Shown here piece after piece: positions 11,244 through 22,645 of a stretch of 64,000 nucleotides of DNA. Position 1 is the first letter of the stretch; each line of letters starts with the position of its first letter. Both the position numbers and the translations under genes were made by a program. Origin of the DNA: Rugalucina vietnamica (taxonomy: Eukaryota > Mollusca > Bivalvia > Lucinida > Lucinidae); the NCBI GenBank assembly GCA_964017185.1, contig OZ024872.1, positions 56,165,817-56,229,816 of the forward strand, read 5' to 3'. The notes beneath the pieces were generated by a model, which worked only from the letters and a program-made list of their open reading frames with translations, ran no database searches and was not told the origin of the DNA.

Positions 11244-11520
11244 AGAGAAAATGCAACTTTGATGCAAAAAACATACATAACAACGTTATTTGGTAATTTT
11301 CACTCAAAGCCGTTCTTTTAAAACTTAATTTTACCATGCATATCACAGAAGAAATTTGTGATGGCAAGTTGCTGTTTAGAGTCTCTTATTTTATATATGC
11401 TGATATTTAGATGTAAAATACCAATATTGCTTGAAAGTTAATTTTCGAAATTGCAGATTTCAAACTAATTACCTACGTGAATTAATTGGATTGAAATAAG
11501 CGAAGCCGGATGGCATTTGC
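11244..11520 (+). repeat. Unit module: 'AATGCAACTTTGATGCAAAA' to 'GAAGC'
   Basis: Matches B 19740-20240, C 26900-27150, D 33090-33360 and E 47830-47919 plus 51030-51230. The order of landmarks is the same in all. Confidence 0.8.
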
Positions 11521-11659
11521 TCTCGACAAAGAAAAAAAAACAACAACATGAACGCACATGTTATCAAATCAACAAATGTAAACGGGAATAATTATTATTA
11601 TGATGATTTCAAATTAAATTGAGCAGATGGATGGTATTATTCACACACTTACAGCCTAA

Positions 11660-11925
11660 AATCGATATTACTGACCCTTCCAAGGCGGCACTTCTGTTGT
11701 GATTGCTTATTGTTTTATGCTTTGATGTTGGTGTTTGTGCTTTAGTTAAGTCCGGGTAACTGAGTGGCCACCTGTGGGGAATTCGTAACTCAGCGGCTCA
11801 GTTATCTCTCAGATATGTTATCTTTTTATTAGTACTTGATTGACAATTTAGTAACTTCGCACTTCAGTCTTTAGACTCGGGCTTTCGATCTGATTCCGCC
11901 ATTTAATTAGTCTGATCACTTGAGA
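11660..11925 (+). mobile_element. Family-3 fragment
   Basis: ATATTACTGACCCTTCCAAG, TTTAGTTAAGTCCGGGTAAC, GAGTGGCCACCTG and TTCCGCCATTTAAT follow the family consensus to near its constant end, which is degraded here. Confidence 0.7.
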
Positions 11926-11936
11926 TACCCCCAGTG

Positions 11937-12218
11937 ATTACTATTACTGATCGTTCCAAGGCGATACTTCTGTTGTGGTTCTATTTGTGTTATGTTTTGG
12001 AGTCGAATTTTTGTGCTGATAGTTTTAGTTAAGTTTAGGTAACTGAGTGTCCGACTATTGGGAAATAGCTGCTCACTCGGCTTACGATATGTTCTCTAAG
12101 TATAAGTACCTAATTGACAATTTGGTGTTTTCCGACCTCGGTTTTTGGAGTGAGAATTTCTTTCTGATTGCGTATTTTCCTGATCATTGTCTACTTATAC
12201 CTTTTTACCTTTAGATAT
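11937..12218 (+). mobile_element. Family-3 fragment with constant end
   Basis: From TATTACTGATCGTTCCAAGG to GTCTACTTATACCTTTTT, passing AACTGAGTGTCCGACTATTG and GGTTTTTGGAGTGAG. Truncated at the distal end, complete at the constant end. Confidence 0.8.
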
Positions 12219-12399
12219 TTGTTTGGTATTTTATTTTTGCAGTTTCTGAAAGATGGTATGCAGACAGTAACTCCTATTTCTGACTGATCTTAAAATAGTT
12301 GTATGTTGACTGATTTTGCGTCCAGGCCTCTTTGGGACACCATATTGTAAATATAGACGCGAAAATGTGCAGTTATAGCATAAAAAGGAGCCATTATAC

Positions 12400-14100
12400 T
12401 CCTTGTTAAGAAGTGTCTGATTCTGTTTCCTGTCTACAGCATATTGGTGACCCTTACAGAGGAACTAAAAGTGTGGTCAATTACTGTAACTGTTACTTAC
12501 AGTGCTTAGTTTATATAAACCTTTTAGGCTTTTCGCGAAAAGTATGATTATTGTTTACACATGCGTATAGCAAAAGCATAGACAAGCCGATGCACCATGT
12601 CGATTAGATTGGTCGTATCCCATATCATTGTTGGCAAGTAATATATACTGCCGGATAAATTCGAAGATTTAGACAAAAAACGGGAACTTTATTAGAATAT
12701 ACACTGAAAGAAAGTTATAAGAGCCGCCTTAATTTTTTCTCCTAGTTCAGAAAGTGAAATGCGATCAATCAAAATTCATGATCATCTGAATAAACCAATG
12801 TCTAACACTGGCTCAGTGAGTTTCTGCATTCCAAAATGCGTGATACTTCTCACACAGACGAAGCATGAGAAAGGTACCCTCATTTCAAAAAGTTACACTA
12901 TATTAACATCAAGTTAAATGTCATATTAAGACGTTGTGTTTAACAGTTTAATTTATTTGAACTGAGTGTTACTGACTGCCATGGTGTAAGGTAAAACAAG
13001 TCTAATGTGTTGCTGCAATAAGAATTTTCGTTTCTGTTTTGTAAATGCAAGAAAACAGCTACATAACAGGAATTCAGCTTTTTCAATGCAACTTGCATAC
13101 AGCCTTTGTTCTTCTCCGGTTGCATTACTATCAGCAGCACGGCATTGAAACTTTCAGCGATTATTTATGTCTATTACTTGACTATGATAAACTTTAAGAA
13201 TTAAAAAAAAAATCGTCCACAATTTTTGTTATTTTGTTCGATAAAACTTTGGCATCGAAACCGAAAGTGCGCGGCAGTCGTGACCTGTTTGTCCTCGAAA
13301 ATCGTCTAATACAGCTCTTGAGGTATTTCTCTCATTTCAAGGCCTCGTCAAGTAAATCTGACAGAATTAACATGTTTAAGAGGCACAGTGTTGATTTTTT
13401 CAAAAATTTGAAAAATGACGATTTTTAAAAATGCGTAAAAAATCTACCAGTAGAGAAAAAAAACAAATGTGTAATGTTTTTCCAAGCCGAAAGGGCCCCA
13501 TTAATGATACCCGTTCCTCATTTCAATAAATGTTGTGCTGTAACCAATATTTATTAAAAACATTGATTTTGCACATTCAATCAAGCCATCGTACATCATT
13601 CGCTTTAATTCAGAAACGACTAACTTAATTGGTATATTTTGAGTTTCTATTTTGTACTATTCTAATGAAAATGTGCGAATGGGGCAATTTATTTTTCCTT
13701 GTTATACCTTCTTATCTAAGGGAAAATGGCTATTGTCACATAGAAGATAAAGTTAATTATTTTGTCCTTCAGTAGTCGGTTTGACAGATCTTGTCTTTCT
13801 CCTCGGGTATTAGCTGAGAATCTCTTTGGTTTCCCCAATGTAAGTGTCCGACAAGGGGATCAATAAAATTATTGATCGATGGAGACATGGTCATGTACAC
13901 ATATACCTAAATTTTTGAATCTCTGGAAAATACTTTCATGTCTACCGAAAACGATGACTGACACCAACAATATATGCATGTATGCCGTGTCTTGGTTCAG
14001 TGTTATATACATGTTTATGTGAATACCAGCACTCCAAAGGCAATGAAATGCCCTGTTCTTTGCTTCACGCGAAGCATATTTAATGTCTACTTTTGAAATG
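12400..14100 (+). repeat. Unit module: 'GTTAAG..GTGTCTGATTCTG' to the 'CATGGTCATGTACACA' block
   Basis: Matches B 20765-21760, C 27684-28670, D 34073-35220, and its beginning matches E 52800-52930. Contains the very conserved stretch at 13780-13910 (see separate entry). A 78-codon minus-strand frame at 13869-14105 also stays open in unit B, but nearly every difference changes the amino acid. Confidence 0.8.
13780..13915. other. Best-conserved block of the array, unit A copy
   Basis: TTTGACAGATCTTGTCTTTC, GAGAATCTCTTTGGTTTCCC, CAATGTAAGTGTCCGACAAG, GATCAATAAAATTATTGATC (a perfect 20-bp palindrome) and GGAGACATGGTCATGTACAC. Same order and spacing at 21450-21585 and 28365-28495, decayed at 34950-35060. 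It could be a regulatory element or part of a non-coding transcript. No known element recognised. Confidence 0.4.
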
Positions 14101-14329
14101 AACAAATACTAATTTCTACCCGAACATCAGAATTTAAACTAAATGTTCTGATGCAATGTTACTCGTTGCTTGAATTGATTTTCAGAACATAATTAAGCCT
14201 CCCTGAACAGAAGATAAGTGTTAATTACGACATAAGTGTCGTCAATTCGTCGTTGAGTGCTCTTATCGGTACATGTCCTCAACCATAAAATGATATAAAA
14301 AGAATATAATGATCATAGGTTTTCATTCT

Positions 14330-14334
14330 CTCTT

Positions 14335-14378
<44 letters not shown>
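14330..14378. repeat. (TC)n microsatellite, unit A
   Basis: TTTC repeats followed by about 20 TC units, then GTGAGAAAGAAA. It sits at the same place as the different microsatellites of units B, C and D. Confidence 0.95.
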
Positions 14379-14380
<2 letters not shown>

Positions 14381-14949
14381 AGAAAGAAAATCATGTGCCA
14401 AACCAGTCTGAGGATTGGTCAGACTGGTTAGAACATAAAGCATTCAATAGCAGACTGTGTTGGGTTTTTTTCTTTACGTGCTGATAAGCATGTTTATCAT
14501 TTTCTGTGTTAAGCAGCTTTCCCTTCTTTGAAGACTAGCACATGGGTTGCTTCAACTGATATTCACACTCCGGACCATTTTAAAATAATAGATAAAGGAA
14601 CAGAAGCCAGGAATGAATAAAGAATAAGTTTAATTTGATGTTCCTATTCCTTGCTTACATCCATTGTTTGTTACATTTTGTTCGAGTGTAGTTTAGTAAA
14701 AGGTCAGGTAACTCAGCACTTCTTGAATTGGAGCTTAAAATTGAGCTTTTCACTGCTGTATGTAAGACATGCTATATAAAAAAGACATCAGCTCCAAATG
14801 AATTCTTCTGTTTGCAAATAAGTAGACAATACCAGATGCAACTATAGATATCAAATCAAATGTCATTGAAGTTTCTCCCTTGTGTAATCTAGAATCAATA
14901 GTATCTAAGTTCATTTTATGTATTAACGCTTTTAAATTTATTTTGTCTG

Positions 14950-15200
14950 AATGAAGCAATGTCCTTTGGGAAAAAGGATTGTGTGAACCTACAAAAATAA
15001 TTGTGAGTAGATGTAGAAGAACATCCTCTGTTAAGTTTGCAGCGGTATCAGATTTAAGTCGACCTTTTATATCCACGATTATCCAGTTTATGTTCATATG
15101 ATCATCTTACAACTAAACAAAATAATGCAAATGCATGTCCTCGTGTTATAATGAGTTAATTATTCCGAAACTTATAAGTGAAACTTTGGTTGAGTTCAAA
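14950..15200 (+). repeat. Unit module: 'ATGTCCTTTGGGAAAAAG' to unit end
   Basis: Matches B 24860-25110, C 30505-31127 and D 39730-40370. Ends in GTTCAAAATAAT immediately before the S1 module of the next unit, the same junction as at C/D. Confidence 0.8.
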
Positions 15201-15205
15201 ATAAT

Positions 15206-15634
15206 GCACCAGTCATTTGTATTAGGGGCCGGGGATAGCGGGGACTTAGCGGGGCTAAAGTGCCAGGTTTTAACCTCTGATGAGTCCCGGCAGTGCCGGG
15301 GATGTGCCGGGGTTTAATTTTCCGCCAATACATGGTCACATTATTTCAAATTAGATATTGATTGTATTTTTTATTACTTTTATGGTCCAAATTTATCTGT
15401 ACTTTTACACGCATTAATTCAAGCCCCCCTCTCATATTTCAGTTTCATCAGAACAACTCCTAGCTGGTGTTCCACATTATGGCCAGCCTCCGGGGAACCG
15501 GGGCTTTTAGCAGGGATTTTACCACAAACCTGGCCACGCAGTGCCTGGCTTTTAGCGGGGCTTTAAAAATTGAAAAGTTAAAAGCCCCGCTATTCCCCGG
15601 CCCTAGGGGAGCCGGGGATAAAAATGACTTGTGC
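15206..15634. mobile_element. GC-rich TIR element (429 bp) at the A/B junction, ATAAT target duplication
   Basis: Ends GCACCAGTCATTTGTATT and (complement) GCACAAGTCATTTTTATC, followed inward by GGGGCCGGGGATAGCGGGG-like sequence on both sides. Flanked by ATAAT (15201-15205 and 15635-15639). The C/D junction at 31123 has the same host sequence with a single ATAAT, so the 5-bp duplication is read directly. CCGGGG-rich interior; frames of 69 and 84 codons on opposite strands are not genes. A 5-bp duplication fits some hAT-type groups, but the superfamily is uncertain. Confidence 0.85.
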
Positions 15635-15640
15635 ATAATT

Positions 15641-16260
15641 AGATACGTCGGATGTGGCAATTGCAACATAGAAAAAAAAAATATGGCAAATTACCGATTA
15701 CGGACAGCGGAATGTCCATAGCTAATACCACGCATATTTATAGACAGTCTCTGTAAACCACTTTTAAAAAAGTTAGGTCTTTCTTCATCACTTGATAATA
15801 TTATCATGTTCTTTCACTTAAATTCTAACGATCTGAAATTTCCGGCAAAGGACTCGAGAGCAATCACGAATTTATACACATTAATGCCGATTCTTCAAAC
15901 AATATCTAATTTTGAATTACGTGACAGACTAACTTCGCAATGGAATTGCAAATATAAATTCCGAGTTGTTTCACTTACAGAATGTCAAACGCGCAATAAA
16001 AAGCGTTTCATACCGGAGTATGTGCTCCCTCCGGGGACGAAATAAATAACGGTTAATTTCTATCAAAGCCTCCTAATGCCCAAGGGCGTATTAGCGATTG
16101 ATGATGTTGCGTAAAGTTAACACCACATTCATCCTTATAAAGCCTTGATATGTCACAGACGCGTTTCTCTTCTTTAATTATACATGGAAATTGGTATGAA
16201 TTGATAATCCTTTTCTTTTTCATGACCTTATCAGAAGGACATCCTCCTTGTTTCTATAAA
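15641..16260 (+). repeat. S1 module, unit B copy
   Basis: GTGGCAATTGCAACA, ATTACGGACAGCGGAATG, TAATACCACGCATATTTATA, TTCTAACGATCTGAAATTTC and TGATGATGTTGCGTAAAG recur at C 25113, D 31128 (twice) and E 41083. A 79-codon frame here is open only in some units, so it is not called as coding. Confidence 0.85.
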
Positions 16261-16273
16261 CAATTAATTCCAT

Positions 16274-16325
16274 TACGAAAACATGCCCATGAAATGAAAA
16301 GAGATTTTAAAGTTGTGAAAAATGA
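16274..16325 (+). mobile_element. MITE-2 left-end fragment
   Basis: TTACGAAAACATGCCCATGA followed by AGAGATTTTAAAGTTGTGAA. Cut off where the family-3 fragment begins. C and D have longer left fragments at the same place, so this insertion predates the split of B, C and D. Confidence 0.75.
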
Positions 16326-16332
16326 ATTTAGT

Positions 16333-16415
16333 TTTTACCACCTCGGTTTTTGGAGTGGGAATTTCTTTCTGATTGCGCCTTTTCCTGATCGTTGTCCGAT
16401 TAGTTGTACCTTTTG
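16333..16415 (+). mobile_element. Family-3 constant-end fragment
   Basis: TTTTTACCACCTCGGTTTTTGG to GTTGTCCGATTAGTTGTACC; only the last 80 bp of the family. Confidence 0.8.
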
Positions 16416-16656
16416 ATTTTTTTTAAATTCAGTTTTACGTCCCTTTCGATTATTTTAGCTCATATGAGACGGGCCAATCAGTAGGTGGGGCGAAAACGAG
16501 AGAACCCCGAGAAAAACCACCTGGCACACCCGCATGCAGAACTTGGCTTGTCTCACATGTGGCCAGAGCGGGGCTCGAACCCACACCAGACACAGCGGTG
16601 AGATGATCGAGTGATTAAGAAACAGCGCTCTTAACCGCTCGGCCACAGGGGCAGAA
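16415..16656 (-). mobile_element. tRNA-derived SINE
   Basis: On the minus strand: a tRNA-like head with A box GTGGCCGAGCGGTTAAG and B box GGTTCGAGCCCCG, a body with GTGTGCCAGGTGGTTTTTCT and CATATGAGCTAAAATAATCG, and an A-rich 3' end. A partial copy with the same body and tail is at 37750-37970. The head resembles a class II (Leu/Ser-type) tRNA. The box spacing and missing acceptor stem show it is not a functional tRNA gene. Confidence 0.85.
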
Positions 16657-16969
16657 AAGTCTTGATGCATAATCCGAATCAAGATGTACATGTATGTTAA
16701 AGGCTGCTCAGGGATAGTTCTTAAGTTATAATTTCGTTGTTGGGAATACGCGTCAAATGATCATATATATGTATTTACAATTAGTGTGTGAAAACCACGT
16801 AAGTGCATAACGAGAATAAAAGAAAAAGTTATGTTACATGTACTTACAATATCACGCAACGGACACATATTTTGGTTGATGGTTCACTTGAACCAAGGAA
16901 ATGTCAAATACCAAATTAATAAATAACACATGTACATGACGTACTGTCGCAAAATGATGTATAAATAAA

Positions 16970-18005
16970 TTCTACATTTTTTCCCCACACATGAGGACAT
17001 GATTGGAAAAGGTCCCTTAGGACCTTTTACTTCGAAGATAAATGTACCCACGACCGACTGCTCTATGCTTATTACACGTTATGTCACATATAAATTTTCC
17101 TTTTTAAAAGGAGAGCTTGCCCAGTTTGAGCCATTAAATGATTTGTGCGCATTAACAGTTATTTCGGAAATTTTATAGTCTTTCTGATAAAGATATGATT
17201 TTCATTTTTTCAAGAGTTGTAAAGCATACTTGCTGCTTTAAAAACTATCAGTTGAAAAAAGAGCGGACAAGTCATTGTTTAAAATGGACGGAAACTATGG
17301 CTGGTTTCCGTTTTCAATCACTTAAGTCATTGGTCAAGAATGCGGCAAAATATTTCACTGAAACCAGGCCGTTTTGGTAACCCCATTCCGAATCAATGCT
17401 TGCTGGGCTGTGGCCCAGCAAGCAAAAAGCTAGTGAACCCGTGTTTGTTGACTAGACAGTTCACCGCAAACAGTGTTGACACTTCCCGTCAAACTGCAGT
17501 GAATAACTATCTAGCAGTCCCGAGCGTGCCTTCTTTTTTATTATTCGATCGTAGATACCCAGACGAGGAGTACATGGACTATATGATATGGCTTTCAAGT
17601 ACATCACATTGGACCCCTGGGTCTGTATCCGACAGCGGGGCTGCAGGTCAAGTTCAGAGCTCTGTTAACAAACTGACCGTACTGCAAAATGGTTTTCAAC
17701 AAACCGACATACGCTCGTATTGATTATCATCGTGCTCTCTTTAAAATTGGCTTTAATTCCGTAACACCAGAAGTCTTGGTCAATGCTTTGAGCGACACTA
17801 AGGTTTCACAGATACACTTACTGGTCTGTCTTTCATAAAAGGAAGCTAAATTCACGTACAGGAAACGAAACTGAGACGTATGAGAATGGAAATAAATTAT
17901 GAATCAGGGAACCAACTACACTGGAAATCTACATTGAAAGAAAGCTTAACTATAAGCTCTCATAACAAACTGCTGCTGACCTTTTCATTGGTTTCTTTTT
18001 AAAGA
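16970..18005. other. Insertion of about 1 kb in unit B with an unexplained open frame
   Basis: Unit E runs straight from the equivalent of 16960 to that of 18010, so this is extra in B or lost in E. A plus-strand frame at 17340-17723 (127 codons; contains YPDEEYMDYMIWLSS) has more protein-like composition than its surroundings but no recognised domain. A perfect inverted repeat GCTTGCTGGGC/GCCCAGCAAGC is at 17398-17422. Positions 17150-17270 resemble 5640-5770. Possibly a remnant of an unidentified transposon. Confidence 0.4.
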
Positions 18006-18009
18006 AGCC

Positions 18010-19690
18010 AACTTGTCTAAACCTTTGATGGGAAGTTGTGCCGAGAAAATACGGATAACTTGCAATATAATCTGTTTAGTGTCGCCGTGTAAATGCAACA
18101 GCACATACTTTAAATATGATCGTTGCAACCATCTACTAAATTGGTCAAAATGTCAAAGAAATAGAGATGTAAAATAATCACACGGCATGTAAGCAGCCAA
18201 CGAGTTAGAGCATGGCATAATAAAATCAACGCAAACACTAAAATCTAAAAAGTTTTCTAGTATTGTCAGATACATGGCTTTATTTCCTCAAGTGAGGGGC
18301 CAATTGTAATCAGACAAACGTTTTTTTTTTCCTATAAAATCAATAACATGTTTGAATTAGAGTGACGACTTTCGTTTAGAGTTTTGTGCGAGTCTTAGAA
18401 GAGAAATTAGTTTTTAGCAATTATAATTTAGTTCGATTTTCGTTTTTCGCTAACTTGATTTCAAACATTGCAAACGCACTAACAAGATTGTCAAATGCAT
18501 CCATGTGCTTTCCGTGTCAGATATTGGGAGAGACATTTTATGGGATTTGCGTGGATTCTGTTATTTTCGCTTGAACACACATGGACATACCTCGTTATAT
18601 TAATCGAGCGCACTGAAGCTGGTGTTGTTGTTTAGCTTGTGACAATAGACGGTTACGACATTTGAAATAAGCCGATATTTGAAAGCTACAATAAGATCCT
18701 GGGAAGTTTGCGATATTTAATACGATTTAGCCCTGCATGGTTACATTTAGCTCGCCTGAGCCGTCCAGCTCACAAGGTGAACGTATAAATACCAATGATC
18801 TAGCGTTCGTGTTTCTCGTCTTATTCCGGGTACGTCGTCCCTCTCTATTTTACAAACATCCACCCCGAAACTGCTCTGCTAACTTAATTCAAATTTCGAG
18901 GAAAATTACCCTGGAAGTGGAGTCTATAAATGCGGCCAAGATCACATTACAAAGATGACCCTCATACCTTGCATTGTGAAAAAATCTTCAACAGAATACA
19001 AATACTTATGATATTGAAACTTTGCAAATACCAAATACTACGCTTGTATTGGGAAGTCAAGCTCTTCAGAAACCAATGATCTTGGCCAGAAATGGACATG
19101 ACCTTATTTAAAGCAAGACCAACTATGGTGGCCTAAGCATATACATTGGGGTGTCATTTAGCAAGTCAGTAAATGATGAATTAGCCCGTCTCCATGTTAA
19201 GTGACTTGTCTATAATTTTTTTCCAAGGTTGGGCACGTAATGCGTGTGGGTTTCCTTTATTCCACGATATTATCGGAATGATTAGAAGGATTGTCTTTAA
19301 GTTTGAATAAAGCGTGAACCAGACTCGCAGCTGTTGCTCTTTCTATAAAAATGTAATTTGAATAGCCGTACGAAATTAAATAAAAAGGGTACATCGTCAT
19401 TCTCTTATACAAATATTGATAAGCGGTGATATTATCGTAAATCCCTCAACAACAACAACAGAAAATCTGTTTTCTGTGAAATGGTTCAAACGTTTATAGG
19501 AAGAAACAGTAGAAAATTTATTTGTATGATTTCAGACTGACGTCTGTTTGGTATTGTGATACGTTGGAATTTGGTGCTAGAGACGTATGTTGAATTCTTC
19601 AGAACAGAACACCATCTTTTGAGAAGGGACACAACAGCAAGTCTCTACACATAATCTGAGTGCCTATGTTTGAACGGCTGTGAAGGTACG
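18010..19690 (+). repeat. Unit B modules from 'AAACCTTTG' to 'CTGTGAAGGTACGTA'
   Basis: Includes the landmark TTACATTTAGCTCGCCTGAG (18741, also 25929 and, with one mismatch, 32158), AGGTTGGGCACGTAATGCGT, CCAGACTCGCAGCTGTTGCT and GAACAGAACACCATCTTTTG, in the order seen in the other units. Frames of 60-73 codons are not conserved. Confidence 0.8.
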
Positions 19691-20130
19691 TAGATGCGTC
19701 ATTTGACCAACCGACTTATTTCTTCGAGGCAAAATTTTATGATCAGAAACAATGCATCTTTGATGCATAACAGACAACGTAATTTGGTATTTTCACGCAA
19801 AGCCGTTCTTTTAGAAATGTTGATTTTACAATGTATATCACAGAAGACATTCGCGATCATGGCAAATTGCTTTTAAGCGTCTTTTATTTACATAAGTTTA
19901 CATTTAAATTGTGAAGGTACGTACATGCGTCATTTGACCAACCGACATAACTTTTCTGCGAGGCAAAATTTTATGATCAGAAACAATGCATCTTCCATGC
20001 AAAACATACAACGTTATTTTGTACTTTTCACGCAAAGCCTTTCTTTTAAAATGTTGATTTTACATGCATATCGCAGAAGACATTCGCAATGGCAAATAGC
20101 TTTTAAGCGTCTATTATTTAACATAAGTTG
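19684..20130 (+). repeat. Local tandem duplication inside unit B
   Basis: Two copies of about 225 bp (19684-19905 and 19914-20130), both starting GAAGGTACGTA and running through ATGCGTCATTTGACCAACCG, GGCAAAATTTTATGATCAGA and AGAAGACATTCGC. The other units have one copy. Confidence 0.9.
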
Positions 20131-20399
20131 ACATTTAAATGTAAAATGCCAATCTTGCTTGAAAGTTAATTTCCGTAGTAGCATCCTTTAAACGAATTGC
20201 ATACGGATCTTAATTTGATTTATTAAGCGAAGCCCGATAACATTTGCTCTGTATAATGAAAGTAAGAACATGTACGGAAACAAATTAAATCAACATATGT
20301 ATATATTTTTAGACATGGTTAGGAAACTACGGTAATTTTAAACTTTATTTTTTCTTTTTACGAAAACTATTGTATATTTGTATGAAGAGTGTTTCATTA

Positions 20400-22000
20400 G
20401 TTTGGAAGCAAAATGCAATATTTAAAATGCACATTGATACTATCACATTTGATCAGGACAAATTAATTTATGCCATGAAGCTGGCTGCAAGTTCAAGCCA
20501 AGGCGAAAATAATTCTGAAGCCAGAAAGTCCTACTTCGACAGAAAAAATATGCACATAAAAGAGTTGCGATGGTATTGTCATATTTCCGATAGAGCTTCA
20601 AGAGGCATACTGAGGTGACATTTGAAGCATTCACCGTTTCAGTTTGCAAAAGATAGGACTGCAGTGTCACCAATATAGGCGTGAAGGTTATATGTAGGAA
20701 ATCTATTTTGACGAAAGTATCTCTATCTCAACATTTATATCTTCCCAAGAAGCCGTCAGACACGTTGTTAAGGAGGAGTGTCTGATTCTGTTTCCTGTCT
20801 CTAGCATGCTGGTGACACCTGCGGAAGAAAAGTGCAGTCAATTACAGGGCTTAATTTACAGCACCCTTTTAGTTTTGACGCGAGAAAGTATGTTTATGAT
20901 TTGTTTACACATGCGTATAGCAGTACATAAATTAGCCGATGCACCATGTCGTTTTGGTTGGTTGTATTCCTTATCATTGTTGGCTTTAAAATATACTGCC
21001 GAACAATTTTCGTTGTGAAACTGAAACTATTTAAACAAAACGAGATTTTGATAGTACACAATTTTGCCTCGTAAACATGAGTACTCGCGAAATGTCAACC
21101 TTATAAAAGATAACGCTAACTTTCATGTAAAGCCTTTATTGACTTTAAGACTTCCAAAATATGTTATTTTAATTATCTAGATATTTCCTACATCCACAAT
21201 CCCATGTCGAGGCTCTGGGTCAAATAGTGAGCAATATACGTTCAGCCAAACCATCGTACGGTATTCACTTTAATTCAAAAACGATCGACTTACATGGTAA
21301 ACGTTTAGTTTCCATTTATTCCATTGCAAAGGAAATGTTTAAATTGACCAATTTATTGTACCGTTTTATGTAATACCTACTTTTCCAAAAGGAAAAAATG
21401 ACTATTGCCACCTGGTAGATGAAGTTAATTATTTCGTCCTATTAAGTCAGTTTGACAGATCTTGTCGTTCTCCTCGGATATTAGGTGAGAATCTCTTTGG
21501 TTTCCCCAATGTAGGTGTCCGACAAGGGTATCAATAAAATTATTGACCGATGGAGACATGGTCATGTACACATATACAGACATTTTTGAATCTCTGGAAA
21601 ATACATTTTTGTCTACCGAAAACGATGACTGACACCAACAATATATGCATGTATGTCGCGTCTTGGTTCAATGCTGTATGCATGTTTCTGTGAATACCAG
21701 CACACCAAAGGCTATGAAATGCCCAACGCTTTGCTTCACGCGAAGCATATTTAATGTTTACTTTGGAAATTAGTCGTTAATCAAATGCTTGTCTCTACAC
21801 GGACATCAGAATTTAAACAAAATGATTTGATGCCATGTAACTCGGTGCTTGAATTGATTTTCAGGACATAATTTAGCCTCCGTGAACGGAAGGTTGTGTT
21901 AATTATGTCTTAATAGAGCCAATTTGTCGTCAAGTGCTCGTATCGGTACATGTCCTCAACATCAACACAATGTAATTAGGATATAATGATCATAGGTTTT
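20400..22000 (+). repeat. Unit B modules, 20.4-22.0 kb
   Basis: Includes the segment with GCACATTGATACTATCACAT (also in C at 27330, D at 33550 and E at 51405), the GTGTCTGATTCTGTTTCCTG landmark (20779) and the conserved block (21450-21585). The 60-80-codon frames differ between units mostly by amino-acid-changing substitutions, so they are not called as genes. Confidence 0.75.
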
Positions 22001-22002
22001 CA

Positions 22003-22092
22003 CAGTATGTATGTATGTATGTATGTATGTATGTATGTATGTATGTGTGTATGTATGTATGTATGTGAAAGAGAGAGAGAGAGAGAGAGACA
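22003..22092. repeat. (GTAT)n(GA)n microsatellite, unit B
   Basis: About 15 GTAT units with one TGTG interruption, followed by about 10 GA units. Confidence 0.95.
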
Positions 22093-22613
22093 GAGACTCC
22101 CTATTCTAAAACCATGTGTCCAGCAAGACTGAGGACTGTACTGATCATGAAGAATGTCATAGCAGTCTGTTTTGCTTTTCTTAACGTTCTGTTAGTTTAT
22201 GCGACGAGCAGCTTTCCCTTCTTTGAAGACTTATACATGAGTATATGTATAATATGAAAGTGTACTTCAAAGGCAGCAATTAAACCGTTTAGTTCACTCA
22301 TTAATGTTTTTTTTTCTGGTGTTTGCGAACAAGAGAGCAATACGTAGGGAGATTCTTAGGAAGAATGCAGTCAATAATACTGATCTGAACCATGTATTAG
22401 CGCGACGAAATTAAACTTATACGCAATAATGAAAGTCTTTAATGAAATTATGTTAAGTTCATGAAGAAAAGCTTTGCGATTCAGGATGCCAATTTTATTA
22501 CATAAATGGATATCAATCAAAAAAAGACCAAGAAGCAAACATTCTGTATCGACTTTCAAAACAGAATGTCTGCAGTATTTCTTTTCTTACCATGAATAAC
22601 CGAATGAATCCGA

Positions 22614-22645
22614 TATAAAACCGCTGTAGCGTCCTTTAAATACCA
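22614..22645 (+). promoter_or_regulatory. Candidate core promoter, unit B (TATA box and initiator)
   Basis: TATAAAA at 22614-22620, and 31 bp downstream the initiator-like CCAGTAGTCAG. Unit C has the same pair with identical 31-bp spacing (29536 and 29567). Unit D has a degraded TATA (TATACC, 38331) with the CCAGTAGTCAG kept. Confidence 0.4.

Larger units (their letters stand above)
905..15640 (+). repeat. Tandem array unit A
   Basis: First of five diverged tandem copies of a non-coding segment. Landmarks in order: the S1 module (about 945-1320), a block shared with unit E (2270-2510, 2735-2828, 3066-3150), another block shared with E (6090-6860), blocks at 7770-8650 and 8900-9950, 11244-11500, the 'GTGTCTGATTCTGTTTCCTG' landmark (12413), the conserved block at 13780-13910, a microsatellite (14330) and the block at 14958. 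It is the longest and seemingly most diverged unit. It lacks the approximately 2-kb segment that holds the TATA/first-exon module in B, C and D. Confidence 0.75.

Noticed and set aside
13869-14105. Minus-strand 78-codon frame, also open in unit B
   Set aside because: Nearly all A/B differences change the amino acid and the frame breaks in C; no sign of protein-level constraint.
15806-16045. 79-codon frame in the S1 module
   Set aside because: Interrupted or shifted in other units; the similarity between units is that of the DNA repeat.
16455-16691. tRNA gene on the minus strand
   Set aside because: A and B boxes are present but the cloverleaf is not, and the sequence continues into a SINE body with an A-rich tail that recurs at 37.8 kb.
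20370-20618. Conserved small frame (MHIDTITFDQ...) in units B, C and D
   Set aside because: Differences between copies are mostly amino-acid-changing, and the unit E relative is not open; treated as repeat DNA.
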